DNA of 39,840 nt, taken from NCBI GenBank assembly GCA_934091015.1, contig CAKOKM010000009.1, positions 1-39,840 of the forward strand, written 5' to 3'. The DNA is from an uncultured Bacilli bacterium. GTDB lineage: Bacteria > Bacillota_I > Bacilli_A > RF39 > UBA660. This document shows, piece after piece, positions 1-7,353 of the stretch. A model generated the notes under the pieces. It had not been told where the DNA came from and searched no databases. It saw only the letters and a program-made list of their open reading frames with translations. Both the position numbers and the translations under genes were made by a program. Position 1 is the stretch's first letter. Every line of letters begins with the position of its first letter.

Positions 1-438
1 GTACTTGATGATGTTAAGAAAATGATTAAAATGAGTTATGATAATGGTACTATTGATGAATCTATAAATTATTTTAATGAAAAATACCCATATTATATGG
101 TTAAAAATATGCATCAATTATTTTTACAAATTACTAAAGAAGGTAGTAGAGATTCTGGTGAAGCTTTAGAAAATATGCTTTTAGATATCGACCAATTAGT
201 AGAAGGCGTTTATAGAGATAAAATGGATAGAGCTAACTTCCATAAAAGATTCTTAACATTTGGTATAGCACTTTATTTACTTGTTATGTTAACACAAACA
301 TTACTTGGTGTAGAAAATTATATTAGTATGCTTAATAAACTTTATGTAGTTATAATTTTACATGTAATAATAGTAGTTAATTCATATTTCTTACTTAATG
401 GTGAAAAATACTATAATGAAGATACAGGAGGAGAATAG
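1..438 (+). CDS. Type II secretion F-family (TadB-like) membrane protein, 3' part
   Basis: The reading frame is open to the first base of the window, so this is the C-terminal part of a longer gene whose start lies upstream. About 75 soluble residues are followed by two hydrophobic segments (roughly residues 80-100 and 108-128 of the visible part) and a short charged tail. That is the layout of the C-terminal half of TadB/GspF-type inner-membrane platform proteins. The next gene, also F-family-like, starts 2 nt after the stop, which fits a tadB-tadC arrangement in which both proteins form the platform for pilus or pseudopilus assembly. The family call rests mainly on topology and this neighbour; I see no diagnostic motif in the fragment. 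Confidence 0.5.
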   Translation, partial: VLDDVKKMIKMSYDNGTIDESINYFNEKYPYYMVKNMHQLFLQITKEGSRDSGEALENMLLDIDQLVEGVYRDKMDRANFHKRFLTFGIALYLLVMLTQTLLGVENYISMLNKLYVVIILHVIIVVNSYFLLNGEKYYNEDTGGE

Positions 439-440
439 TT

Positions 441-1232
441 ATGTTAATAGAAGTTTTAATATTAGGCGTTCTTCTTTATGCAATACTTGAATATAATGGT
501 AGTATTAGTACTAATAAATTTTTAAATGATAATAAAGATATCTTTATTAAAATGAAAGAAAAAGATTATGATTTTTATTTAAAAGCTAAATATGGTGATG
601 CAGTAGATATTCAAAGTTTATATAATGTTAGATTAAGAAATGGTATGATAGTTATGCTATTAATGATATTGTTTTTTATTGCTGACTTAAATTATATAAA
701 AATAATAATTACTTTGATTGTTTCTTATGGAGTATTTAAATTACCTTATTTTCAAATTAAACAATATTATAAATCACATTTAAGTCAAATAGATATGATG
801 CTTCCTTATTATTTAAAAAGTTTAGAGATATTAGTGCAACATTATACAGTTCCAGTAGCACTTGGGAAATCTGTTAATGAAGCACCAGAAATATTTAGAA
901 GTGGATTATTTGAGTTACTTGAAAAAATTAATGCTGGTGATTCTTCAATTAATCCTTATATGGATTTTGCAAAAGAATATCCAGTTAGAGACTCAATGAG
1001 AATGATGAGATTGTTATATCGTCTTAGTTTAGGTAGTCAAGAAAGAAAACAAGAACAATTACTTACTTTCTCAAGAAATATATCAAGTTTACAACAAAAA
1101 GCTAGAGAATCGAGATATAAAGCAAGACTTGAAACTATGGAAAGTAAAACAAGAGTTATGCTTGTTTCGACAACAATAGGTGTTATGATTTTGTTAATTA
1201 TTTCAATAATGATGATATTTACGACAAGATAA
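441..1232 (+). CDS. Type II secretion F-family (TadC-like) membrane protein
   Basis: 263 residues. The ATG is preceded by AGGAGGAGA and lies 2 nt after the upstream stop. There is an N-terminal hydrophobic stretch (residues 1-18), a central transmembrane pair (about 70-105), a long soluble helical domain (about 115-235) and a C-terminal transmembrane helix (about 238-260). The segment around residues 118-180, with a MLPYYL...LEILVQ stretch followed by AL..SVNEAPEIF, resembles the T2SSF domain of TadC. Such proteins form the membrane platform of Tad/Flp pilus or competence-like machines together with an ATPase, which would lie upstream of this window. No pilin or prepilin peptidase is visible nearby. 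Confidence 0.6.
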   Translation: MLIEVLILGVLLYAILEYNGSISTNKFLNDNKDIFIKMKEKDYDFYLKAKYGDAVDIQSLYNVRLRNGMIVMLLMILFFIADLNYIKIIITLIVSYGVFKLPYFQIKQYYKSHLSQIDMMLPYYLKSLEILVQHYTVPVALGKSVNEAPEIFRSGLFELLEKINAGDSSINPYMDFAKEYPVRDSMRMMRLLYRLSLGSQERKQEQLLTFSRNISSLQQKARESRYKARLETMESKTRVMLVSTTIGVMILLIISIMMIFTTR

Positions 1233-1244
1233 AAAGGAGATTTT

Positions 1245-1808
1245 ATGGAAAATTTAAAGAAATTTTTAGAATTTATTTATAATTCAGATAATGGTATGTT
1301 ATATTTTTATATTGTTACTGGATCTATAGCTTTAATTTTAATTGTTTTGATAATAGTTAATATTAAAAAAAGTAAAAAACAAGTTAAAGAAGATATTCAA
1401 GTTGAAGCAAAACCTGCCTCAGAAACAGTAGTTCAAGAAAATATTCAAGTTGAAACAAAACCGGTTGAAGAATCGAAGTTTCAAAATAATATTGATGATA
1501 AAAAGGTTGAAGTTCAGAATATGGTTGATGAAAAGCCAGTAGAAGAACAAAAAGAGGAAGAAATTATTGAAGATACAAATATTAGTAGTGATATTCCTAA
1601 GGTTGAAGACATAAAAGAAATTGAACATGAAGATAATAATGAAGTTAAAGTTAATGATGTTGATGCATTAGATGCTCTTTATAGTAATAAAGAAAATAAG
1701 AATAAAGAAAGTAATGAAGATGAAATAGAACTTCCAAAAGTTAAAGAAAATAGTGATTTAAGTAGTGAAAGTTTTATGGAAAGATTAAATGCATTAAAAA
1801 ATAAGTAA
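1245..1808 (+). CDS. Membrane-anchored acidic protein of unknown function
   Basis: 187 residues. The ATG has AAGGAG 6 nt upstream. A single transmembrane helix (about residues 19-39) is followed by a Lys-rich patch (about 40-47) and then a low-complexity Glu/Val/Asp/Lys-rich tail containing imperfect repeats of the QVE.KP.E kind. The predicted topology is an N-terminal anchor with a cytoplasmic acidic tail. It is the last gene before a clear terminator and sits directly behind the TadC-like gene, so it may be an accessory protein of that machine. I recognise no family, and the acidic tail alone is not diagnostic. Confidence 0.6.
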   Translation: MENLKKFLEFIYNSDNGMLYFYIVTGSIALILIVLIIVNIKKSKKQVKEDIQVEAKPASETVVQENIQVETKPVEESKFQNNIDDKKVEVQNMVDEKPVEEQKEEEIIEDTNISSDIPKVEDIKEIEHEDNNEVKVNDVDALDALYSNKENKNKESNEDEIELPKVKENSDLSSESFMERLNALKNK

Positions 1809-1809
1809 A

Positions 1810-1836
1810 ACAATGAGAATTATCATTGTTTTTTTA
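1810..1836 (+). terminator. Rho-independent terminator of the Tad-like operon
   Basis: ACAATGA and TCATTGT form a perfect 7-bp stem around the loop GAATTA, followed by a run of T. It starts 1 nt after the stop of the preceding gene. Confidence 0.85.
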
Positions 1837-1846
1837 TTATAAAATA

Positions 1847-1855
1847 TGGTATACT
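1847..1855 (+). promoter_or_regulatory. Extended -10 promoter for the 1884 gene
   Basis: TGGTATACT is an extended -10 (TG, one base, TATACT) located 28 nt before the chosen start codon and just after a terminator. No good -35 is visible, as is usual for extended -10 promoters. Confidence 0.55.
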
Positions 1856-1883
1856 TTTTTTAGAATAAGGTAGGTTGGTAACA

Positions 1884-3467
1884 ATGCTAGAAAAAATTAA
1901 TGAAATAAATGAAAGATTAAGAGATATATTAAATGAATTATCTAATGAAAAAGATGAACTAAGTTCAGCATTAGATGTAGTTCAAGAAAAAATTGATTCT
2001 AAAATTGAAGAAGCTAAAGGTTATAAAGTTAATGTTGATGAGTATAAAGATAATATAACTGAATTAGAAAATGAAATTGCATCTTTTGAAAAAGATTTAA
2101 CTGACCTAAAAGAAAATTATGGTAATAAGGGATTAGATGCAATAGTTGAAGTAGGTACAAAAGAGATTAATGCAAAAATTGTTAGTAAACAAAAAGAAAT
2201 TGCTAAACAAGTTGAAAAAATTAATGAGCTTACTGATAGAGCTAGAACAATTAAAGAATTATTAATTAATTTAAAGAAAGATAAAAAAGATAAGAAAGAT
2301 AAGTTTGATTCAGTAAGTATTGCCTTAGAATATTATAGTGGTGAGTTAAATAGAATTATAGAATATTCTGAAAATAATTCTGAGTCACTAGTTTATTTAC
2401 CTATAACAGATGAAGAAGTAGAAACAGGTGTTCCAATTATTGATGAACCAATTGATGATAGTCCGGTATTTGATGAAATTGCTTCAATCGATAAAGAAGA
2501 AAATAATGTAGAAGATGAGAATGCGGATAAAAAAACAGAGGAAGAAGTAGAAACTCCTAATGCTGAAAGTAAAGTTGAGGATATATCAGATCAAAATAAT
2601 TTATTTATAACAAAAGAAGAAAATGAAACATCAAAAGAAGAAAGTGATAGTTTTGATTATAATAATGATACTTCGTTCTTCTTAAAAGATGAAGATATGA
2701 ATTTAAATGCTTTTGATAACAAATTTGATTTTAAGTTAGATGATAGTCAAAATATATTTAATACTAAAGATGATGATAAATTATTAAAAGAAGAAGATTT
2801 AGAAGATACACATTTTGATGATACAATAAGTTCTTTATTTGCAACACAAAAAGATGACACAATTGACTTTAAGACATTAAATGATTCTATTGATAAAGAA
2901 TATGAAAATATATTTGGTAAACCATTAGATAGTGATGATGGTAAAAGTAGTGAAGTAAATGATTTTAATTTTCTAAATGAAAAAGATGAAGAAAAAACAG
3001 AAGAAAATGATCATACTGGATTAACAGATATTGATATATTTGGAAATAATAGTAAGAAAAATAGTCCTGATATTGTTAATAATTTCTTTATTACAAATAA
3101 GTTAGATTTTGATAAATTTAGTAAAGATAATCAAAAATATATTAGAGATGTATTTAGTCCAATTAGTTTTACTAAAGTATTAGAAGTATTAAGAAAAAAT
3201 AATATTGAATTAGATGCTATTTATACAAATCCGAATGTATTTGAAATGGATAGTAGTGAATTAGATTCTATGATAAGTAAATTATTAATTAGTGGTCAAT
3301 CTGTTCATAATGTATCATTAGTACTTGGTACATTACCAAAAATTACTTTAATGGATTTAAATGAAGTAATTAATAGTTATGGAATGAATGTTAGTAAAGC
3401 TGATATAACTGATATTATTATAAAGGCAAAACATTTAAGTGATATTGGAAAGGCTGGTAATTTATAA
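1884..3467 (+). CDS. Coiled-coil and acidic linker protein of unknown function
   Basis: 527 residues from the ATG at 1884, chosen because AAGGTAGG lies 9 nt upstream; an in-frame TTG at 1875 is less likely. Residues about 1-130 are strongly predicted coiled coil (Leu/Ile heptads, Glu/Lys rich). Residues about 155-395 form a very acidic Asp/Glu/Asn-rich linker. Residues about 400-527 form a more globular helical domain with conserved-looking hydrophobic spacing (region of FSPISF, VLGTLPK and the final DIIIKAKHLSDIG). There is no signal peptide or membrane segment. It has its own promoter and is translationally coupled to the next gene. The composition suggests a cytoplasmic scaffold or structural protein; I recognise no family. 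Confidence 0.65.
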   Translation: MLEKINEINERLRDILNELSNEKDELSSALDVVQEKIDSKIEEAKGYKVNVDEYKDNITELENEIASFEKDLTDLKENYGNKGLDAIVEVGTKEINAKIVSKQKEIAKQVEKINELTDRARTIKELLINLKKDKKDKKDKFDSVSIALEYYSGELNRIIEYSENNSESLVYLPITDEEVETGVPIIDEPIDDSPVFDEIASIDKEENNVEDENADKKTEEEVETPNAESKVEDISDQNNLFITKEENETSKEESDSFDYNNDTSFFLKDEDMNLNAFDNKFDFKLDDSQNIFNTKDDDKLLKEEDLEDTHFDDTISSLFATQKDDTIDFKTLNDSIDKEYENIFGKPLDSDDGKSSEVNDFNFLNEKDEEKTEENDHTGLTDIDIFGNNSKKNSPDIVNNFFITNKLDFDKFSKDNQKYIRDVFSPISFTKVLEVLRKNNIELDAIYTNPNVFEMDSSELDSMISKLLISGQSVHNVSLVLGTLPKITLMDLNEVINSYGMNVSKADITDIIIKAKHLSDIGKAGNL

Positions 3468-3742
3468 TGGATTATTTAACTGAATTAGGATTAAGTAGTG
3501 AAGAAATAAGTAAGATTAATCCTGCTTTAGTAGAAAGTTTAACTTTATTTCCTTTAGTTGTAAAAGAAAATTTTAATACAGTTAAGGAACTTAAGTTAAC
3601 TAATGAACATGATGTCTTTGTTAATCATTTGCAAATGTTTTTAATTAATCCTGATAAATTAAGAAATATATTTGCTAAGTATGATAAAGAAGATTTAATA
3701 AGATGTTTAGAAAAAAATCATAAAGTTATTGAAAAATTATAA
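3467..3742 (+). CDS. Small protein of unknown function coupled to the upstream coiled-coil protein
   Basis: 91 residues. Its ATG overlaps the upstream stop (TAATG), which implies translational coupling. It is predicted all-helical and soluble. The middle part (FVNHLQMFLINPDKL) resembles short helical segments in the C-terminal domain of the upstream protein, so the two could be related domains or partners. It is followed by a terminator, so the two genes make one transcription unit. No known family recognised. Confidence 0.6.
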   Translation: MDYLTELGLSSEEISKINPALVESLTLFPLVVKENFNTVKELKLTNEHDVFVNHLQMFLINPDKLRNIFAKYDKEDLIRCLEKNHKVIEKL

Positions 3743-3767
3743 GTGTAAAATAATGTATAATTAATAG

Positions 3768-3795
3768 GATAATGCTTAAAAGTATTATCTTTTTT
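3768..3795 (+). terminator. Rho-independent terminator
   Basis: GATAATGC and GTATTATC pair as an 8-bp stem (one G-T wobble) around TTAAAA, followed by six T. Confidence 0.8.
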
Positions 3796-3803
3796 GATAT
3801 AAT
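3795..3803 (+). promoter_or_regulatory. Extended -10 promoter of the first dockerin/cohesin pair
   Basis: TGATATAAT is a perfect extended -10 that overlaps the end of the preceding terminator's T run and lies 24 nt upstream of the ATG at 3828. No clear -35. Confidence 0.55.
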
Positions 3804-3827
3804 TATGGAGAAGATGGAGATGTAAGA

Positions 3828-5786
3828 ATGAAGTATATTAAGTATTTATTGTTATTATTATTTTGTTTTGTTACATCTGTAAGTGCAGATACTATGTATA
3901 AACAAGGAGTAATAGCAAAAGGTGTTACTGATGTTTATGTTAGAAAATGTGCTAGTGGTACTTGTGATAGAATATTAAGTGATACTGGTAGTAAAATAAG
4001 TATATCTTATCCAAGAGCGTTTGAAATAATTGGAGAAGAAGGTAATTTTTATAAGATTAGATTACAGTATAGTGGTTTTTGGTATGAAGGATATATTTCT
4101 AAAGGAAATAGTTCTGTCTCATTTGTAGATGTTAAGGAATATACAATTAGTGATAGTTTAATTACTGAATATATAAATAAGGGATTTCCAGAGTCATATG
4201 CTAAAAGTTTAGCTGTTTTAAAGAGTGTTCATCCTACTTGGGAATTTATGCCTTATAATGTAAATGCTTCTTTTGATGAAGTAGTAGCTGGTGAAACTAG
4301 ATATGTAAACCTTAATTTAATTAATGGATCTAATGAAACACTTAGAAGTACTGAAGATGGAGCATATAGTGATGGAAAGTGGATTATGTTTGAAGGTGGA
4401 TGGTATGCTGCTAGTAAACAAACTATAAAATTTTATTTAGATCCAAGAAATTTCTTAAATGATGAAAGAGTTTTTATGTTTGAAGAACTTGCTTATAAAG
4501 AAAGTATTCATACAGAAGAATTAGTACAAACAATGCTTAGAGGAACATTTATGGAAGGTAATACTTTTTATTATAATGATAATAATGAAAAGGTTGAAGT
4601 AAGTTATGCTAGAACATTTATGGATTCAGCTAAGAAAAATGGTGTAAGTCCAGTTCATTTGGTTGCAAGAGCAATTCAAGAACAAGGAACAAAAGGATCT
4701 GTTTTATCAAGTGGGGATAATGCGGAGTATCCTGGTTATTATAATTTCTTTAATATAAACGCTAGTGGTAAGACACAAACTGATATTATTAGATCTGGGC
4801 TTGCTTATGCTAAAAAGAAAAATTGGAATAGTCCTTATGCGGCAATTGTTGGCGGGGGAAACTTATTAAGTAGATATGTTACTGAATATAAACAAAGTAC
4901 ATTATATTTACAAAAATTTGATTTAGCTGGAGAGACTTATTATAGTACCCAGTATATGCAAAATGTAAGAGCACCTTATAGTGAATCATTTAATTATTAT
5001 GAAGGTTATTATGATAATGGTTTAATTAATACTGGTTTTATATTTTCAATACCGGTATTTAAGGGAGATATGCCTACTTTAACAACGTTAGATGTTAATT
5101 ATAGCGAAGATAATACTTTAGCTAGTTTAAGTGTTACAGGTTGTAATTTAATGCCATCATTTACAAGTAGTGCAACTAATTACACATGTTATATTTCTAA
5201 AGATGTTAATAAAGTAAATATTAACGCTACTGCTACTAATTCTAATGCAAAAGTTGAAGGAATTGGTGAGAAAAACTTAGATAATGATGAAACGAAACTT
5301 GAGGTTGTTGTAACAAGTGCATCAGGTGATAAAAAAACTTATACAATATTAATTCAAAAGAGAGAAGAAATATTATATAGTCCTGATGAAGTATTATCTA
5401 ATTTACAAATTAATATAAAAAATAATTATATAAGTCATTTTGATGAAAATATAGATGCTAGTGCATTTATTAGTCAGATAAATTTAAATTATCCAACGAT
5501 GATTGCTGAAATTAGTGAAAATAAAATATTATCTACTGGTATGACATTAAAGTTAAAAGGCAATGGAGAGAAGACTTATACCATAGTTATATATGGAGAT
5601 AATAATGGCGATGGAAATATAGATATTGTTGATTTGCTTAAAGTACAAAAAGATATTTTAGGGGTTAATAAATTAAATGATGGTTATAGAGAAGCTGCTG
5701 ATGTTAATAAAGATGGTGTGGTTGATATAATTGATTTACTTAAAATTCAAAAACATATTTTAGGTGTTAGTAAAATAGAACAATAG
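3828..5786 (+). CDS. Secreted SH3 / glucosaminidase / cadherin-like / dockerin protein
   Basis: 652 residues; ATG with GGAGA 7 nt upstream. The signal peptide covers about residues 1-20 (Lys, hydrophobic core, SVSA-D). A bacterial SH3-like domain follows (about 22-105). The glucosaminidase-type domain lies around 140-390 and contains the RAIQEQG stretch, whose Glu is at the position of the family's catalytic acid, and the YYNFFNI motif typical of LytG/FlgJ-like N-acetylglucosaminidases. Residues about 425-512 are a cadherin-like beta-sandwich domain. The C-terminus is a type I dockerin with two calcium loops (GDNNGDGNIDIVDLL near 590 and ADVNKDGVVDIIDLL near 624). It is inferred to be a peptidoglycan hydrolase tethered by cohesin binding. 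The partner is probably the membrane-bound cohesin encoded 9 nt downstream. Confidence 0.85.
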   Translation: MKYIKYLLLLLFCFVTSVSADTMYKQGVIAKGVTDVYVRKCASGTCDRILSDTGSKISISYPRAFEIIGEEGNFYKIRLQYSGFWYEGYISKGNSSVSFVDVKEYTISDSLITEYINKGFPESYAKSLAVLKSVHPTWEFMPYNVNASFDEVVAGETRYVNLNLINGSNETLRSTEDGAYSDGKWIMFEGGWYAASKQTIKFYLDPRNFLNDERVFMFEELAYKESIHTEELVQTMLRGTFMEGNTFYYNDNNEKVEVSYARTFMDSAKKNGVSPVHLVARAIQEQGTKGSVLSSGDNAEYPGYYNFFNINASGKTQTDIIRSGLAYAKKKNWNSPYAAIVGGGNLLSRYVTEYKQSTLYLQKFDLAGETYYSTQYMQNVRAPYSESFNYYEGYYDNGLINTGFIFSIPVFKGDMPTLTTLDVNYSEDNTLASLSVTGCNLMPSFTSSATNYTCYISKDVNKVNINATATNSNAKVEGIGEKNLDNDETKLEVVVTSASGDKKTYTILIQKREEILYSPDEVLSNLQINIKNNYISHFDENIDASAFISQINLNYPTMIAEISENKILSTGMTLKLKGNGEKTYTIVIYGDNNGDGNIDIVDLLKVQKDILGVNKLNDGYREAADVNKDGVVDIIDLLKIQKHILGVSKIEQ

Positions 5787-5795
5787 GAGGCTTAA

Positions 5796-7199
5796 ATGAA
5801 AAAATATATTATAATGTTTGTTATGTTATTGTTACCTTTGAATATTTATGCAGCTACTGGTTCAATAAAAGCTAGTAGTAGTTCAAGTAATGTGACAATA
5901 AATAATACTTTTACAGTTACTGTTAAGGTATCATCTAGTGGTAAACTTGGTTCATGGCAATTTGGAGTTTCTTATGATAAATCAAAATTATCTTTAATTA
6001 GTGGTGAACCTAGTGTTGTTCAATATGGTGATGGAGCTATTTCTTCAAAAAGTTATACTTATAAATTTAAGGCTATTGCAGTTGGAACGGCAACTTTTAA
6101 TGTTGAAAATACTAAATTAGTTGATTGGGATAGTGAAAGTGTTATTCCAACTAGTGGATCTACTATTAAAATTAATATTAAGGAACCTGTTATAATTAAT
6201 TATTCTTCGGATAATAATTTGAAGTCTTTAGGGGTAGAAGGATTTGAAATAAGTCCTGTGTTTGATAAAAAAACTTTAGAATATACTAGTTTAGTTACTC
6301 CTAATACTACTAAAATTAAAATAAATGGTGAAGTAAATGATAAAAAAGCTAAAGTAAGTGGTTTAGGTGAGTTTGATGTTAAAGAAGGATTAAATGAGTT
6401 TAATGTAGTTGTTACTGCAGAAAATGGAACAAGTAAGACTTATATTGTTAAGGTAACTGTTCCCGAAAAAGATCCTATAGTTAATAAATTTAAAAATGGT
6501 GAATTTAATATTTTAAGAAAACTACCTGATGCATTACCAACAAATTTTGTTGCTTCAACTATTAAATTTAATGAAGAAGAAGTTGCTTGTTTAAAAAATG
6601 ATACTTTAAATTTAACATTACTTTATTTAAGAGATAGTAAAAATAAAGAAGGATTTTATATTTATGATGAAGTTAATAATGATGTAAGTTATTATAATGA
6701 ATTAGGATCTAATGATTTTAAAATATATTTAACTAATAAGGAAATTATTATTAAAGATTTAGTTAAAGAAGAAATTACTATTAATGATGAAAAAGTAATT
6801 GGATATAGATTAACTAAAGATAGTAACAATTATGTTATTAGTGGAACTAATATTTCAACAGGTAAGGATGATTTATATTTATATGATAATGTCAATAAAG
6901 TAATATCTTTATTTAGTCAAAAAGATTATGAAACTTTGAAGGATAGTAATAAGTTATATATGTATGTATCTATTGGGTTAGGTATATGTGTTGTTATACT
7001 TTTATTTGTACTTATTCTTATAAATAATAGTAAAAATAAATTAACAAAGGTTTTTATGCAAAAACAAGAAGAAATGGTTAATCAGATAAAGCTTAATAAT
7101 GAAAAAAAGAAAAATAATAAAAATAAAAAATTTAAAGAAAATACAGATAAAGAATTGAATCAGGAATCAAATTTAAAAGAAGAAAAAAATTTAGAATAA
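5796..7199 (+). CDS. Membrane-anchored cohesin / cadherin-like domain protein
   Basis: 467 residues; AGGAGG 5 nt before the ATG. Signal peptide about residues 1-20. Residues about 21-130 form a cohesin-like beta-sandwich (N-terminal SIKAS...VTVKVSSSG, the LGSWQFGVSYD..KL motif and the AVGTATF strand). A cadherin-like domain covers about 135-222. A domain of unknown family follows (about 228-380), then one transmembrane helix (about 388-411) and a Lys/Asn-rich cytoplasmic tail. The arrangement places the cohesin outside the cell on a membrane anchor, so it can hold dockerin proteins such as the glucosaminidase encoded just upstream. Cohesin-dockerin pairing is known from cellulosomes. No cellulase is seen here, so the role is probably wall assembly or remodelling (inference). 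Confidence 0.8.
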   Translation: MKKYIIMFVMLLLPLNIYAATGSIKASSSSSNVTINNTFTVTVKVSSSGKLGSWQFGVSYDKSKLSLISGEPSVVQYGDGAISSKSYTYKFKAIAVGTATFNVENTKLVDWDSESVIPTSGSTIKINIKEPVIINYSSDNNLKSLGVEGFEISPVFDKKTLEYTSLVTPNTTKIKINGEVNDKKAKVSGLGEFDVKEGLNEFNVVVTAENGTSKTYIVKVTVPEKDPIVNKFKNGEFNILRKLPDALPTNFVASTIKFNEEEVACLKNDTLNLTLLYLRDSKNKEGFYIYDEVNNDVSYYNELGSNDFKIYLTNKEIIIKDLVKEEITINDEKVIGYRLTKDSNNYVISGTNISTGKDDLYLYDNVNKVISLFSQKDYETLKDSNKLYMYVSIGLGICVVILLFVLILINNSKNKLTKVFMQKQEEMVNQIKLNNEKKKNNKNKKFKENTDKELNQESNLKEEKNLE

Positions 7200-7223
7200 A
7201 AATATTTATAATTTATATTTATT

Positions 7224-7298
7224 CGTCAAGCGAACATTCGGATAAAATTATAGATAAATTTTTGCACAAAAATATAAAAGACAAATGTTCGCTTGACG
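7224..7298. repeat. 15-bp perfect inverted repeat with 45-nt spacer
   Basis: CGTCAAGCGAACATT at 7224-7238 is exactly repeated in inverse orientation as AATGTTCGCTTGACG at 7284-7298. The arms are GC-richer than their surroundings. The right arm ends in TTGACG, which is the -35 of the promoter of the next gene, so the structure could be a regulator site, an attenuator-like hairpin or a recombination site. There is no T run after the right arm, so it is not a standard terminator. Confidence 0.85.
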
Positions 7299-7320
7299 GG
7301 GGGGTAAACCGAGATATAAT
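7293..7320 (+). promoter_or_regulatory. Promoter with a G7 tract in the spacer
   Basis: TTGACG (7293-7298) and TATAAT (7315-7320) are separated by 16 bp. The spacer begins with six G, which together with the last base of the -35 make a run of seven G (7298-7304). Gain of one G would give the optimal 17-bp spacer. The -35 lies inside the right arm of the inverted repeat. It would drive the surface-protein gene starting at 7354. Confidence 0.75.
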
Positions 7321-7353
7321 TTCACTATAGAATAAGGAGTGAAATTATTTTTT

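Noticed and set aside
1419..1628. 69-codon Phe/Asn-rich minus-strand frame
   Set aside because: Antisense of the low-complexity Glu/Lys tail of the 1245 gene, which creates a long open frame automatically.
7224..7298. Invertible promoter between inverted repeats
   Set aside because: The -35 is in the right arm and the -10 is outside the repeats, so inversion of the core would not turn the promoter; no invertase gene is nearby.
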